Positions 8,757 to 17,024 of a DNA stretch of 64,000 nucleotides are shown here, one piece after another (the stretch's first letter is position 1; every line of letters starts with the position of its first letter). Under the pieces are notes generated by a model that did no database searches, had not been told where the DNA came from, and saw only the letters and a program-made list of their open reading frames with translations. This stretch comes from Gemmobacter aquatilis (GTDB lineage Bacteria > Pseudomonadota > Alphaproteobacteria > Rhodobacterales > Rhodobacteraceae). Where the stretch lies: NCBI RefSeq assembly GCF_900110025.1, contig NZ_FOCE01000004.1, positions 1 through 64,000 on the forward strand, read 5' to 3'. A program made the position numbers and the translations under genes.

Positions 8757-9674
8757 ATGACCGACGATACTGACCTTCCGGGCCGCGACTGGCTGGCCGC
8801 CGAACTCGCCGATACGCTGGACGAGGAATACGAGCTGGAGCTGGAAGATGTCGTCGTCTCGGAAGAGATCTCGCGCATCTACAAGCAGCATCACCCCGAT
8901 GCGCTGGACCGCGCCACCTATATGCACGCGCTGATCCGGTTGCAGTCAGAGCTGATCAAGCTGCAGGATTGGGTGCAGTATCACAAGGAAAAGGTCGTGG
9001 TGATCTTCGAGGGGCGCGACTCGGCCGGGAAGGGCGGGGTGATCAAGCGCATCACCCAGCGGCTCAACCCCCGCGTGGTGCGCACCGTGGCCTTGCCCGC
9101 GCCGTCGGACCGCGAGAAATCGCAGTGGTATTTCCAGCGCTATGTGCCGCATCTGCCTGCGGGGGGCGAGATCGTGCTGTTCGACCGCAGCTGGTATAAC
9201 CGCGCCGGGGTGGAACGGGTGATGGGCTTCGCCTCGGAAGATCAGGTGGCGCAATTCTTCCACGACGCCCCGGAGTTCGAGCGGATGCTGGTGCGGTCGG
9301 GCATCCGGCTGGTGAAATACTGGTTCTCGATCACCGACGAAGAACAGCAGATGCGCTTCTTCATGCGCATCCATGACCCGATGAAACAGTGGAAACTGTC
9401 GCCGATGGATCTGCAATCGCGCGTGCGCTGGGAGCAGTATACCAAGGCCAAGGAAGAGATGATGGCCCGCACCAACATCCCCGAGGCGCCGTGGTATATC
9501 GTCGAGGGCAATGACAAGAAGCGCGCGCGGCTGAACTGCATCGACCATCTGCTGACCATGGTGCCCTATGGTCCGGTGCCGCACGAGGAAATCACCCTGC
9601 CAAGCCGGGTGTTCAACCCGGATTACGAACGCCAGGTGCTGCCGCGCGAGCTTTATGTGCCGTCGAAATACTGA
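8757..9674 (+). CDS. ppk2: Polyphosphate kinase 2
   Basis: PPK2 transfers phosphate between polyphosphate and nucleotides, usually making GTP or ATP from the diphosphate. The 305-residue single-domain protein shows the Walker A-like GRDSAGKGG (86-94), the Walker B-like FDRSWYNR (Asp143) and the RSGI lid segment near residue 181. One P-loop domain of this size fits class I PPK2, which phosphorylates nucleoside diphosphates. An acidic N-terminal stretch of about 35 residues precedes the domain. The start at 8757 has GGAG seven bases upstream. It stands alone as a transcription unit. Confidence 0.94.
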   Translation: MTDDTDLPGRDWLAAELADTLDEEYELELEDVVVSEEISRIYKQHHPDALDRATYMHALIRLQSELIKLQDWVQYHKEKVVVIFEGRDSAGKGGVIKRITQRLNPRVVRTVALPAPSDREKSQWYFQRYVPHLPAGGEIVLFDRSWYNRAGVERVMGFASEDQVAQFFHDAPEFERMLVRSGIRLVKYWFSITDEEQQMRFFMRIHDPMKQWKLSPMDLQSRVRWEQYTKAKEEMMARTNIPEAPWYIVEGNDKKRARLNCIDHLLTMVPYGPVPHEEITLPSRVFNPDYERQVLPRELYVPSKY

Positions 9675-9732
9675 CGCTTATTCAGACCACGGATGCCCCC
9701 GCACCCTTGCCCTTTTCCCGACAGGGAGAAGG

Positions 9733-10674
9733 TCAGAGCAGGATGTCGGCGGCACTCAGCGTCACCACGTCCAGCAGGCCGATGCGGAAATCGGCGATTC
9801 CGTCGCCCGTCAGATCGCCTTCCAGGATCTGGCCCGCAAAGCGCGACTCTCCGGCGTTGCCGCTGAACCCTTCGGCGCCGCGAAAAGTGAAGGCCTGATC
9901 ACCAGCGGTCAGCAGGTCGGCGTCGATCCCGCGCAGGTCGATCCGGTCGCCCTCTGCTGCCGTGAAATCGGTCACGAGGTCGATGGCATCCGCCACCACA
10001 GGCGCCTCGCGCGCCTCCGACCAGATAAAGGTGTCGGCGCCACCGCGTCCGGTGAGTTGATCGAACCCGCCGCCGCCTGCCAGAAGGTTGGCCGCAGCGG
10101 AGCCGAAAAGCGCATCATCCGCACTCGAGCCCGTGGCGTTTTCGATGGAAACCAGCGTCTCGAACCGGTTGGCGCCGGTCTGAGCCCGGCCTGCCCCCAG
10201 ATCGACGGTCACGCCGCTGCCACCTTGGGTGAAATCGTCGTTCCGCGGGGCATAGCTGATCGAATCGACACCTTTGCCGCCCTCGAACCGGTTCTGCCAG
10301 CCGACCGAAAAGAACTGATCCGCCCCGGCCCCGCCAACATAGCGGCTGTGAAAGGTGGACACTGCAAACAGATCGTCCCCCGCGCCGCCCAGCACCGTAT
10401 CAGCGCGGTCAGTGCTGAAGCTGCCGAAGCCCAAGCTCACATAGGTATCCGCCCCGCCGCCCAGCCGTATCAGGTTGCCTGCCTCTGCCTCGTTCACCAG
10501 CCCGTCGGCGCCAGCCCCCATATCCACCCGGTTGCCGCCGCCGAAATCGTCGTCGCGGTCCAGCACCACCCGGTCATCGCCACCGCCCAGAAGCAAGGTC
10601 AACTGGCGGTTTTCGATGGCGAAACCCTGGGTGAAACTGTCGGCGCCATTGGTGAAGCGGATCGTGCGGGCCAT
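9733..10674 (-). CDS. RTX/serralysin-type calcium-binding repeat protein, probably type I secreted
   Basis: A 313-residue protein made almost wholly of glycine/aspartate-rich repeats (LLGGGDDRVVL, LGGAGDDLFAV, LAGGGGFDQLTGRGGADTF). The C-terminal block, with DLVTDFTAAEGDRIDLRGID and then DGIADFRIGLLDVVTLSAAD, matches the C-terminal secretion domain found in serralysins and related type I substrates. No catalytic domain is present, so it is a pure repeat protein. AAGGAG lies seven bases before the start. No exporter is encoded nearby. Together with the protein at 1801-2652 it is one of two orphan type I substrates in the window. Confidence 0.85.
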   Translation of the reverse strand: MARTIRFTNGADSFTQGFAIENRQLTLLLGGGDDRVVLDRDDDFGGGNRVDMGAGADGLVNEAEAGNLIRLGGGADTYVSLGFGSFSTDRADTVLGGAGDDLFAVSTFHSRYVGGAGADQFFSVGWQNRFEGGKGVDSISYAPRNDDFTQGGSGVTVDLGAGRAQTGANRFETLVSIENATGSSADDALFGSAAANLLAGGGGFDQLTGRGGADTFIWSEAREAPVVADAIDLVTDFTAAEGDRIDLRGIDADLLTAGDQAFTFRGAEGFSGNAGESRFAGQILEGDLTGDGIADFRIGLLDVVTLSAADILL

Positions 10675-10747
10675 GGGGGGAACTCCTTTAACGGTTGCCC
10701 CATCCTGCCCGACCCGCGCGCCGCACGCTGTTCCCGGCGGAACAGGC

Positions 10748-11653
10748 TCAGCCGCGTTGCAGCTTCACCGGCTCGGTCCGGCCCAGCCGCAGGAAATGCG
10801 CCATATAGGGCTGCGTTGCATCCTCGACCCGCGTGGCGGCGTAAAGCCGTTTCGTCACATCGCCCGGCGCCAGCGGGCGGGTGACGTAATCGGCATTGTC
10901 GCGCACGCTGCGCAACACCCAGTCGGGCAGCACCGCCACCCCGCGGTTTGATCCGACCAGCATCAGGATCACCGCCGTCAGTTCTGCCTGCCGTGTGCCG
11001 CGCGGTTCCACCTTCGCGGGGGTCAGCACTTCGGTGAAGATGTCCAGCTTGTCGCGGCTGACCGGGTAGGTGATCAGGATCTGGTCGCGGAAATCCTCGG
11101 CCTCGATCATCGCCTTGTCGGCAAAGGCATTTTGCGCCGAGGCGACGACTGTCGGGTGATAATCGAACAGCGGATTGAAGATCACCCCCGGAATTTCCAC
11201 CGGATCGGAAGAGATCACCAGATCCACCTCTTCGCGGGCCAAGGCGGGCAGGGCGTCAAAGGCCAGCCCGGCGCGGATGTCTACATCCACATCGGGCCAG
11301 GCATGACGGAATTTTTCCAGCACCGGGAACAGCCAGTCGAAACAGGCATGGCATTCGATGGCGATATGCAGCCGCCCCGTCTTGCCCGACCGCAGCGCGC
11401 GGAACTCCTCCTCCAGCGCTTCCACCTCTGGCAGCACGCGCTCGGCCAGTCGCAGCATCCGCTGCCCCGCTGCGGAAAGCTTCAAGGGTTTCGACCGGCG
11501 CGCGAACAGCTCCACCCCCGCCTGATCTTCCAGCCCCTTCACCTGATGGCTCAGCGCGCTTTGCGTCATGTTCAGCATGTCTGCCGCGCGGGCCAGCCCC
11601 CCGGCCTCGTGAATCGCGCGGATGGTGCGCAGGTGGCGAAGTTCGAAGTACAT
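10748..11653 (-). CDS. metR: LysR-family regulator of methionine biosynthesis, MetR
   Basis: A 301-residue LysR regulator: winged helix-turn-helix at residues 1-60 (LRHLRTIRAIHEAGGLARAA, then MTQSALSHQVKGLE) and a periplasmic-binding-like effector domain. It is divergent from metF with 89 bp between starts, the classical arrangement for MetR, whose co-inducer is homocysteine. The effector domain segment IECHACFDWLFPVLEKFR resembles MetR proteins. It probably activates metF and represses itself through the half-sites in the gap. Confidence 0.88.
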   Translation of the reverse strand: MYFELRHLRTIRAIHEAGGLARAADMLNMTQSALSHQVKGLEDQAGVELFARRSKPLKLSAAGQRMLRLAERVLPEVEALEEEFRALRSGKTGRLHIAIECHACFDWLFPVLEKFRHAWPDVDVDIRAGLAFDALPALAREEVDLVISSDPVEIPGVIFNPLFDYHPTVVASAQNAFADKAMIEAEDFRDQILITYPVSRDKLDIFTEVLTPAKVEPRGTRQAELTAVILMLVGSNRGVAVLPDWVLRSVRDNADYVTRPLAPGDVTKRLYAATRVEDATQPYMAHFLRLGRTEPVKLQRG

Positions 11654-11696
11654 GAGCCATCCTCATATTGATCTTGAGTATTATGAATTTGTCTCA
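11653..11696. promoter_or_regulatory. Candidate MetR binding half-sites
   Basis: The metR-metF gap carries TGAG-N5-CTCA (11653-11665) and TGAA-N5-CTCA (11684-11696), with a further TGAG at 11675. The enteric MetR consensus is TGAA-N5-TTCA, so each site differs by one or two bases. The first overlaps the metR start codon and the second is about 47 bp before the metF start. Assignment is by position and similarity only. Confidence 0.45.
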
Positions 11697-11742
11697 CATC
11701 GCGATTTCCGGCACAAGACAGGCATCCAGACAGGAGCCGACC

Positions 11743-12609
11743 ATGACCGCACCGCGCATCTCTTTCGAGTTCTTCCCGCCGCAGACGCTCGAAGCGTCGT
11801 TCAAGCTGTGGGAAACGGTGCAGATGCTGGCGCCGCTGAAGCCGACCTTCGCGTCGGTCACCTATGGCGCGGGCGGCACCACCCGCAAGCTGACGCATGA
11901 GGCTGTGACGACGATCGGCAAGAATTACGGGCTGAACGTGGCGGCGCATCTGACCTGTGTCGATGCGACGAAATCCGAAACGCTGTCCATCGCCGAGGCC
12001 TATGCCGACGCGGGCGTGACCGAGATCGTGGCGCTGCGTGGCGATGCGCCCAAAAGCGCCGTGCGCTTCGTGCCCCATCCGCTGGGCTTCGCCAATTCGG
12101 TGGAACTGATCGAGGCGCTGGCCGCCACCGGCAAGTTCACCCTGCGCGTCGGCGCCTATCCCGAGCCGCATCCCGATGCCGCCGACACGCTGCAGGATGT
12201 GCGCTGGCTAAAGCGCAAGATCGACGCGGGCGCCACTTCGGCGATCACCCAGTTCTTCTTCGAGGCGGAAACCTTCCTGCGGTTCCGTGATCTTTGCGCC
12301 AAGGAAGGCATCACCGCGCCGATCATCCCCGGCATTCTGCCGATCGACAATTTCGTCGGGGTGAAGAAATTCGCCACCCGCTGCGGCTCGCATGTGCCGC
12401 AGTGGCTGGACGAGGCCTATACGGCGGCGAAACGCGATGGCCGCGAAGAGCTTCTGTCGGTCGCGCTGTGCACCGAACTGTGTGACACGCTGATTTCGGA
12501 AGGGGTGGAAGACCTGCACTTCTACACCCTGAATCGTCCGCATCTGACCCGTGATGTCTGCCATGCGCTGGGCATCACCCCCGAGGTGGCGCTGGAAAAA
12601 GTGGCCTGA
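11743..12609 (+). CDS. metF: 5,10-methylenetetrahydrofolate reductase
   Basis: MetF reduces 5,10-methylene-THF to 5-methyl-THF with FAD, supplying the methyl group for methionine synthase. The 288-residue protein starts MTAPRISFEFFPPQT, the conserved N-terminus with the catalytic Glu, and continues with the flavin-binding barrel segments SVTYGAGGTTR, HLTCVD, ALRGDAP and ITQFFFEAE, then PIIPGILPI. The start at 11743 has GGAG six bases upstream; an earlier in-frame ATG at 11668 would cross the regulatory region. A strong terminator follows. Confidence 0.96.
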   Translation: MTAPRISFEFFPPQTLEASFKLWETVQMLAPLKPTFASVTYGAGGTTRKLTHEAVTTIGKNYGLNVAAHLTCVDATKSETLSIAEAYADAGVTEIVALRGDAPKSAVRFVPHPLGFANSVELIEALAATGKFTLRVGAYPEPHPDAADTLQDVRWLKRKIDAGATSAITQFFFEAETFLRFRDLCAKEGITAPIIPGILPIDNFVGVKKFATRCGSHVPQWLDEAYTAAKRDGREELLSVALCTELCDTLISEGVEDLHFYTLNRPHLTRDVCHALGITPEVALEKVA

Positions 12610-12631
12610 CAGGCATTTTCCAGCATACCTG

Positions 12632-12670
12632 CGCCCGAGCCCCGAGGAGGGGGACTCGGGCGTTTTTTTT
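12632..12670 (+). terminator. Rho-independent terminator of metF
   Basis: CGCCCGAG (12632-12639) pairs with CTCGGGCG (12655-12662), with an inner CCCC/GGGG extension, and is followed by eight T residues. A textbook intrinsic terminator 22 bp after the metF stop. Confidence 0.95.
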
Positions 12671-12713
12671 GGATCAGCTTTTTGCCGCCCAAGTTGCCTT
12701 GGCCCGCATCGCC

Positions 12714-14021
12714 TCAGCCAAGCCCCGGGATCGCTACCCCGAAGGCCGACAACAGCAGAACACTGTTCAGGCTCAGCACGATGGTGGCCCCGGCAATCGC
12801 CAGAGCACGCACCGGGCGGCTGATGGTGAAATCGCCCATGATGTCTCGCCGACCGACAAAAATGATCAGCGTGATCATCGGGATAGGCAGAGCGATGCTC
12901 AGGATCACCTGGCTCATCACCAGCGCATCTGTGGCATTCACCCCCATGGCCACCACAACAAAGGCGGGGGCCATCGTCACTGCGCGGCGCAGCCAGACCG
13001 GCAGGCGCACCCGCAGGAAGCCCTGCATGATCATCTGCCCTGCCATCGTGCCCACGACCGAGCTGGAAACGCCCGAGGCGATCAGCGACACAAGGAACAC
13101 TGCCGCCGCCGCCGAACCGAGCAGGGGGGTCAGCGTGTGATAGGCGGTCTCGATCTCGGCCACGTCACTATGCCCGGCATGGAAGGCGCTGGCCGCCATC
13201 ATCACCATGGCCATGTTGATCATGCCCGCCACCGCCAGCGCCAGCACAACCTCGATATTTGAAAACCGCAGCACCCGGCGCCGTTCGGCATCGTTGCGCA
13301 TCAGGGCACGCCCCTGCGTCAGCCCGGAGTGAAGAAAGATCGCATGCGGCATCACCGTGGCGCCGATGATCCCCACCGCAATGGTCAGGGCGGTGTTGTC
13401 GGGCATCGACGGGCTGAACATCCCCGCTGCCGCCTCGCCCCAGGCGATGGGCGCGATCACCACTTCAATCAGATAGCACAGCCCAATGATTGCCACGAAA
13501 GCGCCGATGATCAGCTCCATCGGGCGAAAGCCCTTGGCGTCGAACATCAGGATGCCATAGGTCACGATCGCGGTGACGCCCATGCCCGCCATCAGCGGCA
13601 TGTCGAACAAAAGGGCCAGACCGATCGCGCCGCCCAGAAATTCGGCCAGATCGGTGGCCATGGCGGCGATCTCGCTGCCGATCCACAGCAGCCAGACCAC
13701 GGGCCGGGGAAAATGGTCACGACAGAGTTCCGCAAGGTTGCTGCCCGTGACGATGCCCAGCCGCGCCGAAAGAGATTGGAACAGCATGGCGATCAGGTTC
13801 GCCATCAGCACCACCCACAGCAACGCATAGCCATAGCCCGCGCCGGCCTGAATGTTCGTCGCATAGTTGCCAGGGTCCATATAGGCAATCGAGGCAATGA
13901 CGGCCGGCCCCAAGAAGGCCAGCGCTGCCCTTGGTCCGCGTCGCCTGCCCTCTAGCACCGCCGTCATGGCGTCCTGTGTTCGTCCCGTCACCGAGCCCTT
14001 CAACATCATCTTCCGTTCCAT
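12714..14021 (-). CDS. mntH: Nramp-family Mn2+/divalent metal transporter
   Basis: A 435-residue proton-coupled metal importer of the inner membrane with about eleven hydrophobic segments. The Nramp metal-binding motifs are present: DPGN at residues 49-52 in helix 1 and MPH (224-226) in helix 6, with the following HSG. The partner gene mntR is divergent, and an MntR-like box lies 26-49 bp upstream of the start, so manganese-dependent repression is likely. Alternative starts exist at Met5, Met6 and Met19; none has a strong ribosome site, so the exact N-terminus is uncertain. Confidence 0.94.
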   Translation of the reverse strand: MERKMMLKGSVTGRTQDAMTAVLEGRRRGPRAALAFLGPAVIASIAYMDPGNYATNIQAGAGYGYALLWVVLMANLIAMLFQSLSARLGIVTGSNLAELCRDHFPRPVVWLLWIGSEIAAMATDLAEFLGGAIGLALLFDMPLMAGMGVTAIVTYGILMFDAKGFRPMELIIGAFVAIIGLCYLIEVVIAPIAWGEAAAGMFSPSMPDNTALTIAVGIIGATVMPHAIFLHSGLTQGRALMRNDAERRRVLRFSNIEVVLALAVAGMINMAMVMMAASAFHAGHSDVAEIETAYHTLTPLLGSAAAAVFLVSLIASGVSSSVVGTMAGQMIMQGFLRVRLPVWLRRAVTMAPAFVVVAMGVNATDALVMSQVILSIALPIPMITLIIFVGRRDIMGDFTISRPVRALAIAGATIVLSLNSVLLLSAFGVAIPGLG

Positions 14022-14045
14022 CCGTCGCGTGTTTTTCCTGTTGCG

Positions 14046-14070
14046 AAAATGAAGCCTAGGCTACACTTTT
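14046..14070. promoter_or_regulatory. Candidate MntR operator
   Basis: A 25-bp near-palindrome of the form AAAATGA-AGCCTAGGCT-ACACTTTT sits in the mntH-mntR gap. The core AGCCTAGGCT (14053-14062) is a perfect 10-bp palindrome. The layout resembles known MntR boxes, which have AGC and GCT half-sites flanked by A- and T-tracts. It lies just upstream of mntH. Confidence 0.75.
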
Positions 14071-14217
14071 GTCAATCGGCAAATCTCTGGTGTCTCGTCT
14101 TGATGATGTGCGGGCTGATATTCCCAAAGCGGCGTCAAGGCTGTAACCTGTCCACCCTGACCGGATCAGGATGCAGACGCGCTGCCCGTCAGGCCGTGCT
14201 TGTGGGAAGGAGCCGCC

Positions 14218-14655
14218 ATGACATCTGCCGAATCGCCCGAATGTGAAGGTCACGGCGCTGCCGAGCGCTTCACCCAGGCGCGGGCGGCGCAGTCCATGGC
14301 GCTGCTGGAGGATTATGCCGAGATGATCGACGACCTGATCGTCGAACATGGCGAGGCGCGGGTGACTGAAATCGCACAGCGCATGGGCGTGGCCCATCCC
14401 ACCGCCACCAAAGCCGTGGCCCGCCTGAAGCGCGAGGGGCTGGCAATCTCGCGCCCTTATCGCGGGGTATTCCTGACCGAAGCCGGGGTGGCGCTGGCCG
14501 CACGGGTGCGGGCCCGCCACCGCACCGTGGTCGATCTGCTGGTGGCTGTGGGCGTGCCGGTGGAAACCGCCGAACTGGATGCCGAGGGGCTGGAGCACTA
14601 TGTTTCGGAAACCACCCTGCGCGCGTTCGAGGCATGGTTGCGGGCGAACCCCTGA
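14218..14655 (+). CDS. mntR: Manganese-responsive DtxR-family repressor MntR
   Basis: A 145-residue DtxR-family regulator with a winged helix-turn-helix at about residues 40-85 (VTEIAQRMGVAHPTATKAVA) followed by a dimerisation and metal-binding region (LEHYVSETTLRAFEAWL). It has no C-terminal SH3-like domain, as in short MntR proteins. The start at 14218 has GGAG six bases upstream. It is divergent from mntH and expected to repress it when Mn2+ is replete. The N-terminal 20 residues with ECEGHG could take part in metal binding, but this is speculation. Confidence 0.92.
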   Translation: MTSAESPECEGHGAAERFTQARAAQSMALLEDYAEMIDDLIVEHGEARVTEIAQRMGVAHPTATKAVARLKREGLAISRPYRGVFLTEAGVALAARVRARHRTVVDLLVAVGVPVETAELDAEGLEHYVSETTLRAFEAWLRANP

Positions 14656-14683
14656 GCCGTCAAGCGGGTGGGTTAAGCCGCCG

Positions 14684-15544
14684 TCAGGCCGACAGATCCA
14701 GCATCAGCCGCACCAGCGCAGCCTCTGTCGTCTCCAGCCCGCCATTCTCTATCCCCGCCGCCCAAAGACCCGCACCCGCCGCATAGGCGCCCGGCGCCAG
14801 ACCGCCGCTCAGGCATTGGCTGACGGCGCGCAGTCGCACACCGCGCGCCACCGCGTCGGCCAGTGCCGCCAGAACTGCCGGATCGTTCATTGACGTGCCG
14901 GCGCCATAAACGCGCAACACCGCGCCATCCAGTTCGGCCAGTGCCGCGCGTAGCAGGGCGGCGGGCAGGCCGGGCGAAAGTGTCAGCACCGCCACGCGCG
15001 CGGCACCGAAGGGCGCTGCTTTGGGCGGGCGGGCGGGCAGGGGGGCTTGCGGCAGGGCGCGGAAGGCGCTGTCGGCATGGCTGTCGATCTTGGCCAACCC
15101 CTCGGCGGGCAGCAGTTCACCGGCAAAGGCCAGCCAGACCCCGGCCGGGGCAGATCGCGCTGCCCCCATCGCCAGATGCAAGTTGCCTTCGGCATCGCCG
15201 CCAGTGCCCAAAGGCTGCATCGCGCCGCACAGCACCACGCGGCGCCCAGATCCGGCCAGCGCCTGCGCCAGCGCCGCGCCGGTGAAGGCCATGGTATCGG
15301 TGCCATGCGTCACGATCACATCCGCCCCCGGTGCGGCATGGATCGCCGCAAGGATGCGGTTCCACCCGGTCGGCCCCATATCGGCGCTGTCGATCAGTGG
15401 GGCGAACACCTCGGTCTGCAAGCGGACGCCCGCAGGCAGCAATGCTGCTACCGTCGCCTCGACCAACCCGGCTTCGGGGGTCAGCCCCTGCGGGCTGTCC
15501 GACATGCCGATGGTGCCTCCGGTATGGATCAGAAGAAGGGTCAT
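14684..15544 (-). CDS. L-asparaginase family protein
   Basis: A 286-residue amidohydrolase of the bacterial asparaginase type I/II fold. The N-terminal HTGGTIGM motif places the nucleophilic Thr at residue 11, and the second motif VTHGTDTMAFTGAAL supplies the Thr-Asp-Lys-type triad residues. No signal peptide is seen, so it is probably cytoplasmic. The start at 15544 has AGGAGG six bases upstream; a longer open frame to 15763 lacks features of this family. It converges on mntR with 28 bp between. Asparagine is the expected substrate, but glutamine or other amides are possible. Confidence 0.88.
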   Translation of the reverse strand: MTLLLIHTGGTIGMSDSPQGLTPEAGLVEATVAALLPAGVRLQTEVFAPLIDSADMGPTGWNRILAAIHAAPGADVIVTHGTDTMAFTGAALAQALAGSGRRVVLCGAMQPLGTGGDAEGNLHLAMGAARSAPAGVWLAFAGELLPAEGLAKIDSHADSAFRALPQAPLPARPPKAAPFGAARVAVLTLSPGLPAALLRAALAELDGAVLRVYGAGTSMNDPAVLAALADAVARGVRLRAVSQCLSGGLAPGAYAAGAGLWAAGIENGGLETTEAALVRLMLDLSA

Positions 15545-15822
15545 GCGTGCCTCCTGTATGGCCGTGCCGCTATCTAGACGCAGGCCACCACCGGTCACAA
15601 GATGCGCAAGGGCCGGGCCACAAAGACTGCCTGCGTTGCGGCGTTCATGCCCCGCATCACACCTTGGTGCTGCCCCGGCGCAGCCGTACCGGCATCTGAC
15701 AACCCCTTGTGCGGGATTCAGGTTGTGGTGAAGCAATTCCGCCCGGCATGGCGCTTTGGGCACGCCCCTTGCCCAGCTCTGCCGAACCGTTATCCTGCGC
15801 GTGCATCACAGGAAAGCCCGCC

Positions 15823-16263
15823 ATGCTGCCCATCTTCATCCTCAACGGCCCCAACCTCAACCTGCTTGGCCTGCGCCAGCCCGAAATCTACGGGTCGGAA
15901 ACGCTGGCCGATGTCGAGGCGCGCTGCGCCGCACTCGCCGCCGAACTGGGTCATGCCATTTCCTTCCGCCAGTCCAACCACGAAGGCACGCTGGTCGAGA
16001 TGATCCACGAGGCGCGGAACGCCGCCAGCGCCATCATCATTAACCCCGCCGCCTATACTCACACTTCTGTCGCCATCCTTGATGCGCTCAACGCCTATGA
16101 CGGCCCGGTGATCGAGGTGCATATCTCCAACGTCCACAAGCGCGAAAGCTTCCGCCATCACTCCTATGTCAGCCTGCGCGCCGAAGGGGTGATCGCGGGT
16201 TGCGGGACCGAAGGCTATCTGCTGGCACTGCGCCGCGTCGCGTCGTTGCTGGGGGCGAAATGA
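15823..16263 (+). CDS. aroQ: Type II 3-dehydroquinate dehydratase
   Basis: AroQ dehydrates 3-dehydroquinate to 3-dehydroshikimate, step three of the shikimate pathway. The 146-residue length is normal. The conserved [17 protein letters not shown] contains catalytic Tyr23, and the later VIEVHISN contains His100, with the substrate-binding [10 protein letters not shown] between. The ATG at 15823 follows AGGAAA. It is the first gene of a four-gene run whose reading frames all overlap; its stop overlaps the next start by four bases (ATGA), which implies translational coupling to the aldolase gene. Confidence 0.95.
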   Translation: MLPIFILNGPNLNLLGLRQPEIYGSETLADVEARCAALAAELGHAISFRQSNHEGTLVEMIHEARNAASAIIINPAAYTHTSVAILDALNAYDGPVIEVHISNVHKRESFRHHSYVSLRAEGVIAGCGTEGYLLALRRVASLLGAK

Positions 16264-17024
16264 TGCTGCCGCCCAATGCCTTCAAGCGCGGTCTGGCCGA
16301 AGGGCGCAGCCTGATCGGTTACTGGTGCAGCCTGCCGGGCGGGATCGGGGCTGAATTGCTGGCCGGTTGCGGCTATGACTGGCTGCTGTTCGACACCGAA
16401 CACGCGCTGACCGATGTGCCCGACATCCTGCCGATGCTGCAGGCGGTGGCCCCCTATCCGGTCAGCCCGGTGGTGCGCCCGGCCAGCAACGACCCGGTGC
16501 TGATCAAGCGCCTGCTCGATCTGGGGGCGCAGACGCTGATGATCCCCTATGTCCAGACCGCCGAAGAGGCGCGCGCCGCCGTTGCCGCCATGCGCTATGC
16601 GCCGCGCGGCATCCGCGGCATGGCGGGCATGGTGCGCGCCAGCCGTTTTGGCAGCGTGCCCGATTACGCCCGCCGCGCCGAAGAGGAGCTGTGCCTGATC
16701 GTGCAGGTCGAAACCGCCGAAGCGCTGGCTCGGATCGACGAGATCGCGGCGGTGGACGGGGTGGATGCGCTGTTCATCGGCCCCGCCGATCTGGCCGCCT
16801 CGATGGGTCACTCAGGCGATGCGTCGCATCCCGAGGTGCGCGCGGCCATCGAGGCTGCCATCAAGCGCATCGTCGCGGCGGGCAAACCTGCAGGCATCCT
16901 CACCCTTTCGCCCGAATTTGCCGAAGCCTGCCTTGGCTGGGGCACCACTTTTACCGCCGTCGGCATGGATCTGGCCACACTCTCCACCGGCGCCCGCGCG
17001 CTGGCGCGGCGCTTCAAGGGCTGA
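16260..17024 (+). CDS. HpcH/HpaI-type class II aldolase
   Basis: A 254-residue metal-dependent aldolase of the HpcH/HpaI (GarL, 2-dehydro-3-deoxy-sugar-acid aldolase) family. Visible motifs are FDTEHA near residue 43, the substrate loop VRPASND, the barrel strand [19 protein letters not shown] with the metal-binding Glu, and [12 protein letters not shown]. Such enzymes split 4-hydroxy-2-oxoacids into pyruvate and an aldehyde. Its start overlaps the aroQ stop (ATGA) and its stop overlaps the next ATG by one base (TGATG), so it is translated within the same operon. The substrate cannot be told; the neighbours do not encode a sugar-acid pathway. Confidence 0.88.
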   Translation: MMLPPNAFKRGLAEGRSLIGYWCSLPGGIGAELLAGCGYDWLLFDTEHALTDVPDILPMLQAVAPYPVSPVVRPASNDPVLIKRLLDLGAQTLMIPYVQTAEEARAAVAAMRYAPRGIRGMAGMVRASRFGSVPDYARRAEEELCLIVQVETAEALARIDEIAAVDGVDALFIGPADLAASMGHSGDASHPEVRAAIEAAIKRIVAAGKPAGILTLSPEFAEACLGWGTTFTAVGMDLATLSTGARALARRFKG

